Assembly (NCBI GenBank): GCA_041394705.1
Contig: JAWKHS010000006.1
Coordinates: 248,001 to 312,000 of the forward strand
Direction: 5' to 3'
Length of the DNA: 64,000 nucleotides
DNA from: Vicinamibacterales bacterium
GTDB lineage: Bacteria; Acidobacteriota; Vicinamibacteria; Vicinamibacterales; UBA2999
Made by a program: the position numbers and the translations under genes. Each line of letters begins with the position of its first letter. Positions within the stretch are counted from its first letter, which is position 1. The notes below the pieces were generated by a model that did no database searches, was not told where the DNA came from, and saw nothing but the letters and a program-made list of their open reading frames with translations. Below, one piece after another: positions 15,926 through 25,214 of the stretch.

Positions 15926-17404
15926 CTACCGGGCGCCCTCCCGTGGCGCGCGGATGGGCCGGCCTGGCATCCGGGCGCCGACCGGGACGCGCTGACCGAA
16001 GAGGGTGGCCGCCTCGTCCACGGCGCCGGCGCGAACGACCGGCACGCCGTTGACCAGGACGTGCACGATGCCCTCGGACGCGACGGCCGCGTCGGTGTAC
16101 GACGACCGGTCGATCACGGTGCGCGGATCGAAGACGGTGATGTCGGCGAAGGCGCCCACCCGGAGCCGGCCCCGATCGCGCATCTCCGGGACGCGGGCCT
16201 CCAGCCGGCGCGCCGGCTCGAGCGTCATCCGCCGGAGCGCGTCGGGCAGCGAGAGCACGCGCTCGTCGCGCACGTAGTGGCCCAGGATCCGGGCGAACGT
16301 CCCGGTCGCGCGGGGATGCGTCGGCCGATCCTCCAGATCGCGGCCGGCATCGCTCGCGAACATCGGAAGCGGATCGGCGATGCCGAGGCGGAGCGACTCC
16401 TCGGTGTTTCCGTGCGCGATCACGGATCCGCCCTGGGCGCGGTAGCGTCCGAAGCTCTCACGGGTCAGACGCTCGCCCGTCGCCGCCCACTGGAAGCGCG
16501 CGAACCGCGCGTCGGGCCACGTCTCCCAGTCGTCGTACAACGCGGACTGGATCAGCGTGGCGCCCGCCGTGTACGGATACACCTCGGTCGTCACGTCCTG
16601 GCCGCCTGCTCTCGCCGCGCGAATGCGGTCGAGCCACGCCGTCACGTCGTCACCGGCCGTGCTGTTCACGTGCGCGATGTGCAGGGGCGTCCTGGTCGTG
16701 GCCGCCAGTGCCATCAGCGCGTCGAACCCGCCGGCGCTGCCGCCCAGGTGCGCCATCACGAACGCGCCGTGTGCCGCGGCGACGCGGAAGACGGCGGCGA
16801 GTTCGTCCGCCGAGGCGCCCGGCGTATAGGCGGGGCCCGTGCCCACGGCCACGCCACCGTCCTGGAGTCCGGCCTCCACGAGCGCCACGATTCGCGCGAC
16901 CTGTTCGGGGGTCGCCGGGCCGCGGCCGGGCCCGGTGGGCAGCAGGAAGCCCTTGTCGCCCAGCACCTGCATCCGCGCCCCGATGTGGCTGGCGGCCACC
17001 CCGAAGTTGATGAGGCGCGCCGGGCCCAGGGCGCGGTACCAGGCGTCCACGTCCTGGGCGCCGATCTCGGTTTCGAAGGCGCTGGTGACGCCGTCCTGGG
17101 CGGCGAACCGGTAGCTCCGGTCGCCGTGGGCGTGGCGGTGGAGGTCCACGAAGCCGGGAGCCACCACGAGGCCAGTGGCCTCCAGCGTCTCGCGGGCCTC
17201 GAGCGGCGCAGCCGACACGGCGACGATCCGGTCGCCGCGGACCCCGACGTGGCGGATGGCGTCCAGTCCCGACTCAGGGTCGATGACGCGGCCGCCGGCG
17301 ATCACGAGATCGAGCGGCCCGGCCGGCTGGGTCAGGACGGGCGCCGCGGCCGCCAGGAGCAGCGCGGCCGTGGCGAGCGCGGGAAGCGAAGCGGGGTTGG
17401 ACAT
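15926..17404 (-). CDS. Exported N-acyl-D-amino-acid deacylase (amidohydrolase)
   Basis: A 492-residue amidohydrolase with a signal peptide (1-25, APVLTQ). The metal motif HRH (His89, His91) follows GLVVAPGFVDL, a lysine-free Glu/His site follows around 110-240 (EIGAQD, MAHLGG, IAHVNS), and the Asp-containing strand is ASDAGRDLEDRPTHPRATGT. The C-terminal half includes the ADITVFDP beta-sandwich. These features match D-aminoacylases and N-acyl-D-amino-acid deacylases, which release D-amino acids from acylated or peptidoglycan-derived substrates. The start at 17404 was chosen at the signal peptide. It is divergent from the AraC-type gene. Confidence 0.87.
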   Translation of the reverse strand: MSNPASLPALATAALLLAAAAPVLTQPAGPLDLVIAGGRVIDPESGLDAIRHVGVRGDRIVAVSAAPLEARETLEATGLVVAPGFVDLHRHAHGDRSYRFAAQDGVTSAFETEIGAQDVDAWYRALGPARLINFGVAASHIGARMQVLGDKGFLLPTGPGRGPATPEQVARIVALVEAGLQDGGVAVGTGPAYTPGASADELAAVFRVAAAHGAFVMAHLGGSAGGFDALMALAATTRTPLHIAHVNSTAGDDVTAWLDRIRAARAGGQDVTTEVYPYTAGATLIQSALYDDWETWPDARFARFQWAATGERLTRESFGRYRAQGGSVIAHGNTEESLRLGIADPLPMFASDAGRDLEDRPTHPRATGTFARILGHYVRDERVLSLPDALRRMTLEPARRLEARVPEMRDRGRLRVGAFADITVFDPRTVIDRSSYTDAAVASEGIVHVLVNGVPVVRAGAVDEAATLFGQRVPVGARMPGRPIRAPREGAR

Positions 17405-17428
17405 CACGCCCGATTGGACGGGCGGCCG

Positions 17429-17499
17429 CGGTCCGGTGAATCCTCCAACGTGTGCGGCCCGAACGGTCCGGACAAGGAACCGGCGCCGGAGGTGGACCG
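17429..17499. promoter_or_regulatory. Repeated CGGTCCGG sites between the deacylase and AraC genes
   Basis: CGGTCCGG occurs at 17429-17436 and 17464-17471 (35 bp apart), and an inverted partner GGACCG at 17494-17499, all inside the 113-bp divergent gap. The layout is compatible with AraC-type binding sites but also with chance in GC-rich DNA. Confidence 0.3.
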
Positions 17500-17517
17500 T
17501 CAACGGAGAGCACAGCC

Positions 17518-18615
17518 ATGGGCGCATACGAACTGGCCCTCGTCGGCCTCGTGGGATCGGGCGTGGGTGCCGCGTTGGGCGCGCCACTCCTCTGGGCTGG
17601 GCCACGGCGGGGGGACGTCCGGCTCCTCGGCGGCGCCTTGCTCGTGACGGCCGCCGTGGCCGCCCTCATCAGCGCGCGCCTGGCCGGCCTCGTGCCGGCA
17701 TCCGCCGCGGTGGGCCACGCCGTGAACGTCCTGGGACTGGTGGCCATGCCCCTCGGCGTGGCGTACGTCCGTCTGGCCGCCGGGCGACGCCGTCCCATGC
17801 ACCCGGCGCTCCTGGCCCCACTGGCGGCCTACGCCGTCGCAGCCGCCATCAGGGGCGCCCTCACGGGCGCGTCGGGCGTCCCGTTCGCCTGGCTCCTCCC
17901 GGTCGTCCTCGGCCTGACCGGCGTCGCGGCGCTCACCGTGCGCCGTGGGGCCGCCCGGCGCGCGGGTCTCGTGCCGGCCGAATGGGTGGTCGGGTTCATG
18001 GCCCTGCTGAACGTCGCCCAGATCGCGCGGATGGACCTGGGGCACCTGCCGCTCGTGCGCGCCATCGTGCCGCTGGTGGTCCTCGGGGGCGTCGTCGCGC
18101 TGGCGGCCTTCGTCACCTGGCGGCAGGCCACGTCGAGCCACGAGCCGCCGTGGGCGGGAGGCCATCCCGGCGATCCGGATCCGCGGACCGATCCGGTCGC
18201 GATCGATCGGCCGGCGGCGGAGCCAGCGCCGCCGCGATACGAACGCTCGGCGCTCGACGACGGGTCCGCGGCCGACCTGCGCGCCCGCGTGGATCGCGCG
18301 CTCGAGGCCGATCGCCTGTTCGCGCGGCCGGACCTCACGCTGGCGCGGCTGGCCAGCGCCGCCGGCTCCACGCCGCACCTGGTGTCGGAGGTCCTCAACC
18401 GCTTCGGCGGCACGTCGTTCCGCGACGTCGTGACCCGCCGCCGCGTGGACGACGTGAAGGCCCAGCTCGGCGATCCGGCCAGCGACCGCTTCACCATCGA
18501 AGGCATCGGCGCCTCGGCCGGGTTCCGGTCGCGATCGGCGCTCTACGACGCGTTCCGGCGGTGCGAGGGCACCACGCCGACCGCATATCGGGATCGCTGT
18601 CGAGGCCGCGGCTGA
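17518..18615 (+). CDS. AraC-family regulator with membrane-embedded N-terminus
   Basis: 365 residues from the ATG at 17518 (GGAGAG upstream). Residues 1-205 contain six or seven hydrophobic helices. A charged linker follows, then a C-terminal AraC DNA-binding domain (about 255-360) with the first helix-turn-helix in DLTLARLASAAGSTPHLVSE and the second in FTIEGIGASAGFRSRSALYD. Membrane AraC regulators of this layout sense signals at the inner membrane. It is divergent from the D-aminoacylase gene, the obvious candidate target. Confidence 0.88.
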   Translation: MGAYELALVGLVGSGVGAALGAPLLWAGPRRGDVRLLGGALLVTAAVAALISARLAGLVPASAAVGHAVNVLGLVAMPLGVAYVRLAAGRRRPMHPALLAPLAAYAVAAAIRGALTGASGVPFAWLLPVVLGLTGVAALTVRRGAARRAGLVPAEWVVGFMALLNVAQIARMDLGHLPLVRAIVPLVVLGGVVALAAFVTWRQATSSHEPPWAGGHPGDPDPRTDPVAIDRPAAEPAPPRYERSALDDGSAADLRARVDRALEADRLFARPDLTLARLASAAGSTPHLVSEVLNRFGGTSFRDVVTRRRVDDVKAQLGDPASDRFTIEGIGASAGFRSRSALYDAFRRCEGTTPTAYRDRCRGRG

Positions 18616-18616
18616 C

Positions 18617-19747
18617 TCAGGCCAGCCGCTTGCTGGACCTGAGCGTGGCCAGGGCGATCAGGACCAGGCCGCACGCCAGCAGCGCCGCCATCTGGGGCCA
18701 CAGCACGTCCACACCCACGCCCTTCAGGAAGATGCCGCGCACGATCACCAGGAAGTAGCGCAGCGGAATCAGGTAGGTCACGTACTGAATCCACTGCGGC
18801 ATGTTCTCGATCGGGAACGTGAAGCCCGAGAGGTAGATCATGGGCGTCAGGAAGAAGAACGTGGCCGTCATCGACGCCTGCTGCTGCGTCTGCGAGATGG
18901 TGCTCACGAACAGGCCCAGCCCCAACGTGCTCAGGAGGTAGATCGCGGCGCAGCCGAAGAGCAGGGCGAAGCTTCCCCGCAGCGGAATCTCGAACCAGAA
19001 CACCGCCACGAGCGTCACGAGCACCACGTCGATCATGCCGATGAGAGCGTACGGAAGGAGCTTGCCGACGATGAGCTCCCACCGCGCCAGCGGCGTCACG
19101 TTCAACTGCTCGAGCGTGCCCACTTCGCGCTCTCGGACGATGGCCATTGCGGACAGGTTCGTCGTGACCACGAGGAGCAGGAGGGCCACGATGCCCGGCA
19201 CCATGAAGTCGCGGCTCTCGAGGCGAGGGTTGAACCACACGCGGATGTCGGCCTCGATGGGCGCCATGGCGGGCGCGCCGGGACGGAGGGCCGCCGCGGT
19301 CTCGGCCGAGTAGGCGGCGACGATGCTGCGGGCGTAGGACAGGGCCACGCCGGTGGAATTCGAGTCGGTGCCGTCGGCGATGACCTGCACCGTCTCGGGG
19401 CGGCCCGCGCCCAGGGCGTCGCCGAACCCGGCCGGGATGGTGAGGGCCATCCACGCCGTGCCGTGCGACAGATGGCGCTCGACGCTGCCATTGCCGCTGA
19501 CGACGTCCACGATGTAGAAGTTCGCGGACGCGTCGAAACGGTTCACGAGCTCGCGGCTGGCCACGGACCGGTCGCCGTCCACCACCAGGAGCGGGATGTC
19601 CTTGACGTCGGTCGTGGCCGCGTAGCCCAGCACCAGGAGCTGGATGATGGGCGCCATGATCACGATACCGAAGAGCCGCGGGTCGGCGCGGAGCTCGATG
19701 AGCTCCTTGCGGAAGAGGTGCACCACGCGCGAGATGGCGCCAACCAT
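18617..19747 (-). CDS. ABC-2 type permease, second of the efflux operon
   Basis: A 376-residue inner-membrane subunit of the YbhR/YhhJ type. TM1 (about 20-42) is followed by a long periplasmic segment (45-180) and five C-terminal helices. The cytosolic motif MAIVREREVGTLEQLNVTPL (near 205-225) and GFTFPIENMPQWIQYVTYLI (about 315) are family signatures. Its ATG overlaps the stop of the previous gene as TGATG. It is the last gene of the seven-gene operon and heterodimerises, presumably, with its neighbour. Confidence 0.93.
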   Translation of the reverse strand: MVGAISRVVHLFRKELIELRADPRLFGIVIMAPIIQLLVLGYAATTDVKDIPLLVVDGDRSVASRELVNRFDASANFYIVDVVSGNGSVERHLSHGTAWMALTIPAGFGDALGAGRPETVQVIADGTDSNSTGVALSYARSIVAAYSAETAAALRPGAPAMAPIEADIRVWFNPRLESRDFMVPGIVALLLLVVTTNLSAMAIVREREVGTLEQLNVTPLARWELIVGKLLPYALIGMIDVVLVTLVAVFWFEIPLRGSFALLFGCAAIYLLSTLGLGLFVSTISQTQQQASMTATFFFLTPMIYLSGFTFPIENMPQWIQYVTYLIPLRYFLVIVRGIFLKGVGVDVLWPQMAALLACGLVLIALATLRSSKRLA

Positions 19748-20874
19748 CAGCGCCACTCCCGCATGAGGCGCAGGGACGACAACCCGATCATGACGGCCGC
19801 GAAGGCGACGAGCGCGCCCATCTGCGGCCACACCACGTCGATGGCCGTGCCCTTCAGGACGACGGCACGCAAGGCGGCCACGAAGTAGCGGGCGGGCACG
19901 ATGTGCGTGACGGCCTGCACGGCCGCCGGCATGCTCGTGATCGGGAAGATGAAGCCGGACAGGATGAACGTCGGCAGGAAGCTCGAGAGCAGCGCCACCT
20001 GGAAGGCCACCTGCTGGTTCTCGGCGATGGTGCTGATGAGCAGCCCCTGCCCCTGGGCGCCCACGAGGAAGAGGCCGATGAGGAGGAGCAACAGCCACCA
20101 GGGCCCGCGCTGCGGCAGCCCGAAGAGGGCCATCGACACGAGCACGATGAGCACGGCCGACACGAACGCGATCACCGAGTAGGGAATCGTCTTGCCGATG
20201 ACGAACGCGAGCGGGCTCACCGGCGCCATGCGGATCTGCTCCATGGTGCCCCGCTCCTTCTCGCGCACGACGGCGAGCGAGGTGGAGATCACGGCCGTGA
20301 TCATGGTGATGTAGGCGATGAGCCCTGGCACGAGGAAGAGCGCGCTGCGGAGCTGCGGGTTGTACCAGACGCGGGGCTCGAAGGCGACCAGCGGCCGCGG
20401 CGTGCCGCCGGCGGCGCCGGTGGCCGTGGCGAGGGCCTCGGCGCCGGCCTCGGCGACGATGGCGCCGGCGTAGCCCACGACGGCCGACGCGGTGTTCGCG
20501 TTGTCGCCGTTCACGATCACCTGGACGCGGACGGGCACGCGCCTGGCCACGTCGCGCCCGTAGCCTTCCGGGATCACCAGGGCGGCGCGGGCGTCGTTCG
20601 TGTCGATGAGCCACTCCAGGTCGCCGCCCCCGTGGACGGCGCCCGCGTAGACGAAGTAGCCGGAGTTGGTGAACGACGAGATGAGCTCGCGGCTGGCGGT
20701 CGATCCGTCCCGGTCCTCCACGGCCAGCGCGATGTTCTTGATGTCGAAGTTCAGGGCGTAGCCGTAGAGCAGCAGGAACAGCGCCGGCACGAACACCAGG
20801 ATGAGGAGCGTGCGGCGATCGCGCAGGATCTGGTGCAGCTCCTTCCGCACCATCGCCCGGGTGGTGACCATCAT
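19747..20874 (-). CDS. ABC-2 type permease, first of the efflux operon
   Basis: A 375-residue paralogue of the next gene (YbhS type). It has the same plan: TM1 at about 20-42, a periplasmic domain to about 180, five helices, and the motifs LAVVREKERGTMEQIRMAPV and GFIFPITSMPAAVQAVTHIV. Two successive ATGs (20874 and 20871) sit at the stop of the ATPase gene; either gives 1-4 nt coupling. With the sister permease it should form the membrane channel of a drug or lipid exporter. Confidence 0.93.
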   Translation of the reverse strand: MMVTTRAMVRKELHQILRDRRTLLILVFVPALFLLLYGYALNFDIKNIALAVEDRDGSTASRELISSFTNSGYFVYAGAVHGGGDLEWLIDTNDARAALVIPEGYGRDVARRVPVRVQVIVNGDNANTASAVVGYAGAIVAEAGAEALATATGAAGGTPRPLVAFEPRVWYNPQLRSALFLVPGLIAYITMITAVISTSLAVVREKERGTMEQIRMAPVSPLAFVIGKTIPYSVIAFVSAVLIVLVSMALFGLPQRGPWWLLLLLIGLFLVGAQGQGLLISTIAENQQVAFQVALLSSFLPTFILSGFIFPITSMPAAVQAVTHIVPARYFVAALRAVVLKGTAIDVVWPQMGALVAFAAVMIGLSSLRLMREWR

Positions 20875-21890
20875 GCGGCGTGCCCCCCCTGGGCCTGCGC
20901 CTCGGTGCGCTCGACCACGTCCAGGAAGACGTCCTCCAGGGACGGCGACACCACGGAAGCGCCCTGGACGGTGATGCCGCCGCGCTCGAGCGCCGTCCGG
21001 ATCGCTGCCGGCGCCACGTCCGCGCCGCGGAGCACGGCGTGGACGGACGTGCCGAAGATGCTCGTCTTCTCCACCTCGGGCATCGTGTCGAGCGCCGCCA
21101 TGGCCTGGACGGGTTGCGCCGTGTGCAGTTCCAGGATCGGGCGATCGGCGAACACGCCCTTCAGCTCGTGGGTCGCGCCGATTGCCACCATCCGCCCGCG
21201 GTGGATGATGGCGATCCGGTGGCAGTGCTCGGCTTCGTCGAGGTAGTGCGTGGTGACGAGCACCGTTACGCCGCCCTCGGCCAGGTTGCCGATCAGGTCC
21301 CAGAACTGACGGCGGCTCACCGGATCGACGCCGCCGGTGGGCTCGTCGAGGAACACGATGGGCGGCTCGTGGAGCACGGCGCAGCCCAGCGCCAGCCGCT
21401 GGCGCCAGCCTCCAGACAGGGCCCTGGTCACGGTGTGCTCGCGGCCGCGGAGGCCCGCCATGTCGAGCACGAAGGCCCGGCGCGCCTCGAAGCGATCGCC
21501 GGACAAGCCGTACACCCCGCCGAAGAACGTGATGTTCTGGTCGACCGTGAGCGCCTCGTACAGCGAGAACTTCTGCGACATGTAGCCGATGGCCCGCTTC
21601 ACGCGCTCCGGATCGTCGGCCACGTCGACGCCGCCGACCTGCGCCGTGCCGCTCGTGGGCGCCAGCAGGCCGCACAACATCCGGATGGTCGTGCTCTTCC
21701 CGGCGCCGTTGGCGCCCAGGAACCCGAACACCTCGCCCTTCCGCACCTGGAACGACACGTCGTCCACGGCAAGGAAGTCGCCGAAGCGGCGGGTGAGGTG
21801 CTGGACGTCGATCGCGATCCCGGCGCGTCCCGGGTCTCGGGTCCCGGGCTCCGGGACGGGGCCCGGCGGGGCGGGTGGGCGTGCGGTCAC
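20871..21890 (-). CDS. ABC transporter ATPase (catalytically complete NBD)
   Basis: A 339-residue nucleotide-binding subunit from a GTG start. It has Walker A GANGAGKS, signature LSGGW, Walker B IVFLDEPTGGVDP and an intact H-loop histidine in VLVTTHYLDEAE. The C-terminal 90 residues form the accessory domain seen in DrrA/YbhF-type ATPases. It corresponds to the C-terminal half of the fused E. coli YbhF. The first 25 residues are Pro-rich and may be linker. It ends overlapping the first permease. Confidence 0.93.
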   Translation of the reverse strand: MTARPPAPPGPVPEPGTRDPGRAGIAIDVQHLTRRFGDFLAVDDVSFQVRKGEVFGFLGANGAGKSTTIRMLCGLLAPTSGTAQVGGVDVADDPERVKRAIGYMSQKFSLYEALTVDQNITFFGGVYGLSGDRFEARRAFVLDMAGLRGREHTVTRALSGGWRQRLALGCAVLHEPPIVFLDEPTGGVDPVSRRQFWDLIGNLAEGGVTVLVTTHYLDEAEHCHRIAIIHRGRMVAIGATHELKGVFADRPILELHTAQPVQAMAALDTMPEVEKTSIFGTSVHAVLRGADVAPAAIRTALERGGITVQGASVVSPSLEDVFLDVVERTEAQAQGGHAA

Positions 21891-21892
21891 CG

Positions 21893-23218
21893 CTATCGCC
21901 CCAGCACGCGCGCCAGGCGCGCCTCCGCCAGCCGGATGTCGGCGAGGACCCGCGTCCTGTCGAGCTCCGCCTGCATCTCGGCCAGCTGCGCGTCGAGCAC
22001 GTCGAGCGTCGTGGCGACGCCGGCCTCGAAGCGGTCGTTCACCACCCGCCGCGTCTCCTGCGCGCTCGACACGGCGAGCCGCGCGGGCGACAGCGCGGCC
22101 CGGCTCGTCGTGACGTCCACGAGCGACTTGGCCACGTCGGCCCGAATCTGCGATTCCACCTCGCGTCGCCGCTCGCGGAGCGCGGTCTGGTTCGCGAGCG
22201 CCTCCTGGCGGTCGGCGTTCGCGCGCCCCGAGTCCCAGAGCTGCCAGCTCACGTTGAGGCTGAGGTCGAAGGAGTCCTCCCACCGCGCCTGGCGGGGGAA
22301 GATGCGGGGATTGGGATGCGCCCAGTCGTAGCCCGACGCGAATGCCACGGTGGGCTTCCGGGTGGCGGCGATGGCATCGAGCCTGGCGGCGATGCCCTGG
22401 TCGCGATCGGCGAGGGCGGCGAGCTCGGGCCGCTGCGTCAGCGCTTCCTTCACCAGGGTCGATCCATCGGCCGCGGGCGCGGCCCCGCCGTCGAGCGCTT
22501 CGGTGGGCGCGATCGCCGCCGGAGCCGCCAGTCCCATGAGGCGGGCGAGATCCAGCGTGACCACTTCCACGCGGCCGCGCGCCTCCACGAGCAGGAGCTC
22601 GCTCCTGGCCCGCTGCGCCTCGCTCCGCGTGACGTCGTTCGGCGGCAGGAATCCGGCGTCCACGCGCGCCCGCACGTCGGTGAGCGAGCGGTCCGCCGTC
22701 TCCAGCGCCTGCTCAAGCACGCGGACCGTCTCGCGCGCCGTGACCAGCGCCCAGTAGGCCCGGGCCACTTCGAGCCGCAGATCCAGCCGGGCGGCGTCGA
22801 GGTCCTTCCCGCTGGCCGAGGCCTCCGCCTGCGCCGCGCGCTCGAGGGCGTCGGTGCGCCCGCCGGTGTAGATGGGCCACACGAGTTCCAGGCGCGACCG
22901 GTAGTTGTCGGGAATGTCGGGGTAGATGACGCGGAGGCGGCCGTCCGGCTGCGGCACGCCGAACTCCTGCACGTGGTTGGTCCGGGTGTAGCCGGCCGAG
23001 GCGGTCAGCGTGGGGTCGTCGGACCGCCGCCGGACGTCCACGGCGGCGTCGGCGGCCTGCTGGCGGGCGCGCGCCTCGCCCAGGCGATGGCTCGCCTCGA
23101 CGGCCCGGGCCATGGCCTCGTCGAGGGTCAAGGTCAGGGCCGGCGGCTGCGCCGACGCGCCGGCCGCGGAGGCGCCGAGAACGGCGGCAACGGACAGGAC
23201 GAGGATGCGGGTGCTCAT
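21893..23218 (-). CDS. TolC-family outer-membrane efflux protein
   Basis: 441 residues with a signal peptide (1-23, ASAQ). It has two OEP repeats of long coiled-coil helices (about 40-225 and 250-440) and the family turn sequence DAGFLPPNDVTRSEAQRARS. It would form the outer-membrane tunnel for the exporter. Its ATG overlaps the preceding ATPase stop (ATGA) and its stop is 2 bp before the GTG of the next ATPase. Finding the TolC gene between the two ATPase genes is unusual. Confidence 0.92.
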   Translation of the reverse strand: MSTRILVLSVAAVLGASAAGASAQPPALTLTLDEAMARAVEASHRLGEARARQQAADAAVDVRRRSDDPTLTASAGYTRTNHVQEFGVPQPDGRLRVIYPDIPDNYRSRLELVWPIYTGGRTDALERAAQAEASASGKDLDAARLDLRLEVARAYWALVTARETVRVLEQALETADRSLTDVRARVDAGFLPPNDVTRSEAQRARSELLLVEARGRVEVVTLDLARLMGLAAPAAIAPTEALDGGAAPAADGSTLVKEALTQRPELAALADRDQGIAARLDAIAATRKPTVAFASGYDWAHPNPRIFPRQARWEDSFDLSLNVSWQLWDSGRANADRQEALANQTALRERRREVESQIRADVAKSLVDVTTSRAALSPARLAVSSAQETRRVVNDRFEAGVATTLDVLDAQLAEMQAELDRTRVLADIRLAEARLARVLGR

Positions 23219-24165
23219 GCGGCGGTGCCTGCCGGCGCCGCGGCGTCGAGCGCCGCGAGCCTGGCGATGAAGACGTCTTCCAGCGTCGGCGTGATGACGC
23301 GCCCCTCGAAGGGCGCGATCCCGGCGGCGGTGAGGACGTTCGCCAGCGTCTGGCTGGCGGCGTCCCCGTCGGCGGCCTCGGGGAACCACACGTGCAGCCG
23401 CTCGCCGAACACCTCGACGTGGGTGTGATCGGCGGCCCGGATCCGGTCGCGCACGTGGCGCGGGTCCGGCGGATACGCCTCGAGCCAGGTGCCAGGGAGC
23501 GAGGTCCTGAGGCGGGCGGGCTGATCCATGGCCAGCAGGCGGCCGTCGTGGACGAGCGCCACGCGGTGGCAGCGCTCGGCCTCGTCGAGGTACGGCGTGG
23601 TCATCACGATGGTGATGCCGCTCTCGACGAAGTGCGAGAGCAGCTTCCAGAACTCGCGGCGCGACACGGGGTCCACGCCCGTCGTCGGCTCGTCGAGCAG
23701 CACCAGCTCCGGTTCGTGGACGAGCGTGCAGGCCAGGGCGAGCTTCTGCTTCATGCCGCCGGACAGCTTGTCGGCGAGGCGGTCGCGGAAGCGCGTCAGC
23801 TGGGTCATCTCCAGCAGGTGATCGCGGCGCGAGGCGTAGCGGGTGACGCCGTGGATCTCGGCGAAGAAGGCGATGTTCTCGTCGATGGTGAGATCGCCGT
23901 AGAGGCTGAAGCGCTGCGACAGGTAGCCCACCTTGTGCGTCAACGCGCGGTGATCGCGGGTGGGGTCGAGGCCGACGACGCGCAGCGTGCCGGCGTCGGC
24001 GTGGAGGAGGCCGCAGATGAGACGGATGGCCGTGGTCTTCCCGGCGCCATCCGGACCGATGAGGCCGAACATCTCCCCGCGCTGGACCTCGAAGGACAGG
24101 CCGTCGAGCGCGGTGGCGGCGCCGTAGCGCTTCACGACGCCGGCGAGCTGGATGGCGGCGCTCAT
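23215..24165 (-). CDS. ABC transporter ATPase with altered H-loop
   Basis: A 316-residue ATPase equivalent to the N-terminal half of YbhF. Walker A (GPDGAGKT), signature (LSGGMKQKLALA) and Walker B (LVLLDEPTTGVDP) are intact. The H-loop, however, reads IVMTTPYLDEAE, with Pro where the catalytic switch His normally stands. This suggests a degenerate site that pairs with the complete ATPase encoded two genes downstream. Coupled by ATGA overlaps on both sides. Confidence 0.92.
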   Translation of the reverse strand: MSAAIQLAGVVKRYGAATALDGLSFEVQRGEMFGLIGPDGAGKTTAIRLICGLLHADAGTLRVVGLDPTRDHRALTHKVGYLSQRFSLYGDLTIDENIAFFAEIHGVTRYASRRDHLLEMTQLTRFRDRLADKLSGGMKQKLALACTLVHEPELVLLDEPTTGVDPVSRREFWKLLSHFVESGITIVMTTPYLDEAERCHRVALVHDGRLLAMDQPARLRTSLPGTWLEAYPPDPRHVRDRIRAADHTHVEVFGERLHVWFPEAADGDAASQTLANVLTAAGIAPFEGRVITPTLEDVFIARLAALDAAAPAGTAA

Positions 24166-25214
24166 GGCTGGACCGGGGCGGCCGGGGTGAGGGCGAGCTC
24201 CGCGTCCACGGGCATGCCCTGCTTCAGCACGCCGGACGTGTTGTCCACGGTGATGCGGATGCGGTAGACGAGCTTGGCGCGTTCGTCGGCCGTCTGGACG
24301 TTCCTGGGCGTGAACTCCGCCTTGGGCGAGATGTAGGTGACCGTTCCGGGGATGCCGGCGCCGCCGGCGTCCGTGAACAGCGTGGCCGCCTGGCCCATCC
24401 GGATCCGCGGCACGGCCGGCTCCGGCACGTAGACGTCGGCCCACGCGTGGTCCAGATCGGTGATGACCACGACCGGCGCGCGCGGCGCCACCATCTCGCC
24501 GGCTTCCACGAGCTTCTCGGTCACGATGCCGGCCACGGGCGACGAGAGCGTGGCGTCCTGCCGCTGGTCTTCCAGCGTCGCGATGGCGGCCTTGGCCGTC
24601 GCGATGCGGCTCTCGGCGACGGCCACTTCCTCGCGGCGTGCGCCGGCCTGCACGCGCGCAAGCGCCGCCTCGGCGGCGGCCACGCGCTTCTCGGCGGCGT
24701 CGAGGCGTGCGGCGGCGACGTCCCGCCTGGTGGCGGCGTCGTCTCGCTGCTTCTGGGACCCGGACTTGCGCTGCAGCAGGAGGTCGAAGCGCTGCAGGTC
24801 GGCGGTGGCCGCCTCGAGCTCGGCCTTCGCGGCCGGTACGTCCGCGCGCGTCGCCTCGACCTGGGCTTCGGCCTGGCGGACGTCCTCGACGCGGGCCGCG
24901 GCGCGCACGAGGCGGAGCTGCGCCTCGGCCGAGGCCTCCTCCGTTCGGGCCCGGGCGATGGCGAGGTCCACGTCGGTGGCGTCGAGCGTGAGGATGCGCG
25001 CGCCGGCCTCGATCCGGTCGCCTTCCTTCACGTCCAGGGCCGTCACGCGCCCCCCGATCTCGGGCGCGAGGCGCACCTCAGTGGCTTCCACGTGCCCCGA
25101 CACGCGCAGGCGATCCGGGTCGGCGGGAGGGGCGCAGGCAGCGGCCAGCGCGGCAGGCAGCGCCACGCACGCCGCGACGGCGGCACGCCGTCGGCTCCAA
25201 GTGGGATGAGTCAT
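24162..25214 (-). CDS. HlyD-family periplasmic adaptor
   Basis: A 350-residue membrane-fusion protein (YbhG/EmrA-like). The N-terminal signal ends in a lipobox-like AACAPP (Cys26), so it may be a lipoprotein. It has a lipoyl half-motif (GRVTALDVKEGDRIEAGARI), a long coiled-coil hairpin (about 85-215), the second lipoyl half (SSPVAGIVTEKLVEAGEMVA) and a beta-barrel domain. It bridges the ABC permeases to TolC. Its start overlaps the TetR stop as ATGA. Confidence 0.93.
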   Translation of the reverse strand: MTHPTWSRRRAAVAACVALPAALAAACAPPADPDRLRVSGHVEATEVRLAPEIGGRVTALDVKEGDRIEAGARILTLDATDVDLAIARARTEEASAEAQLRLVRAAARVEDVRQAEAQVEATRADVPAAKAELEAATADLQRFDLLLQRKSGSQKQRDDAATRRDVAAARLDAAEKRVAAAEAALARVQAGARREEVAVAESRIATAKAAIATLEDQRQDATLSSPVAGIVTEKLVEAGEMVAPRAPVVVITDLDHAWADVYVPEPAVPRIRMGQAATLFTDAGGAGIPGTVTYISPKAEFTPRNVQTADERAKLVYRIRITVDNTSGVLKQGMPVDAELALTPAAPVQP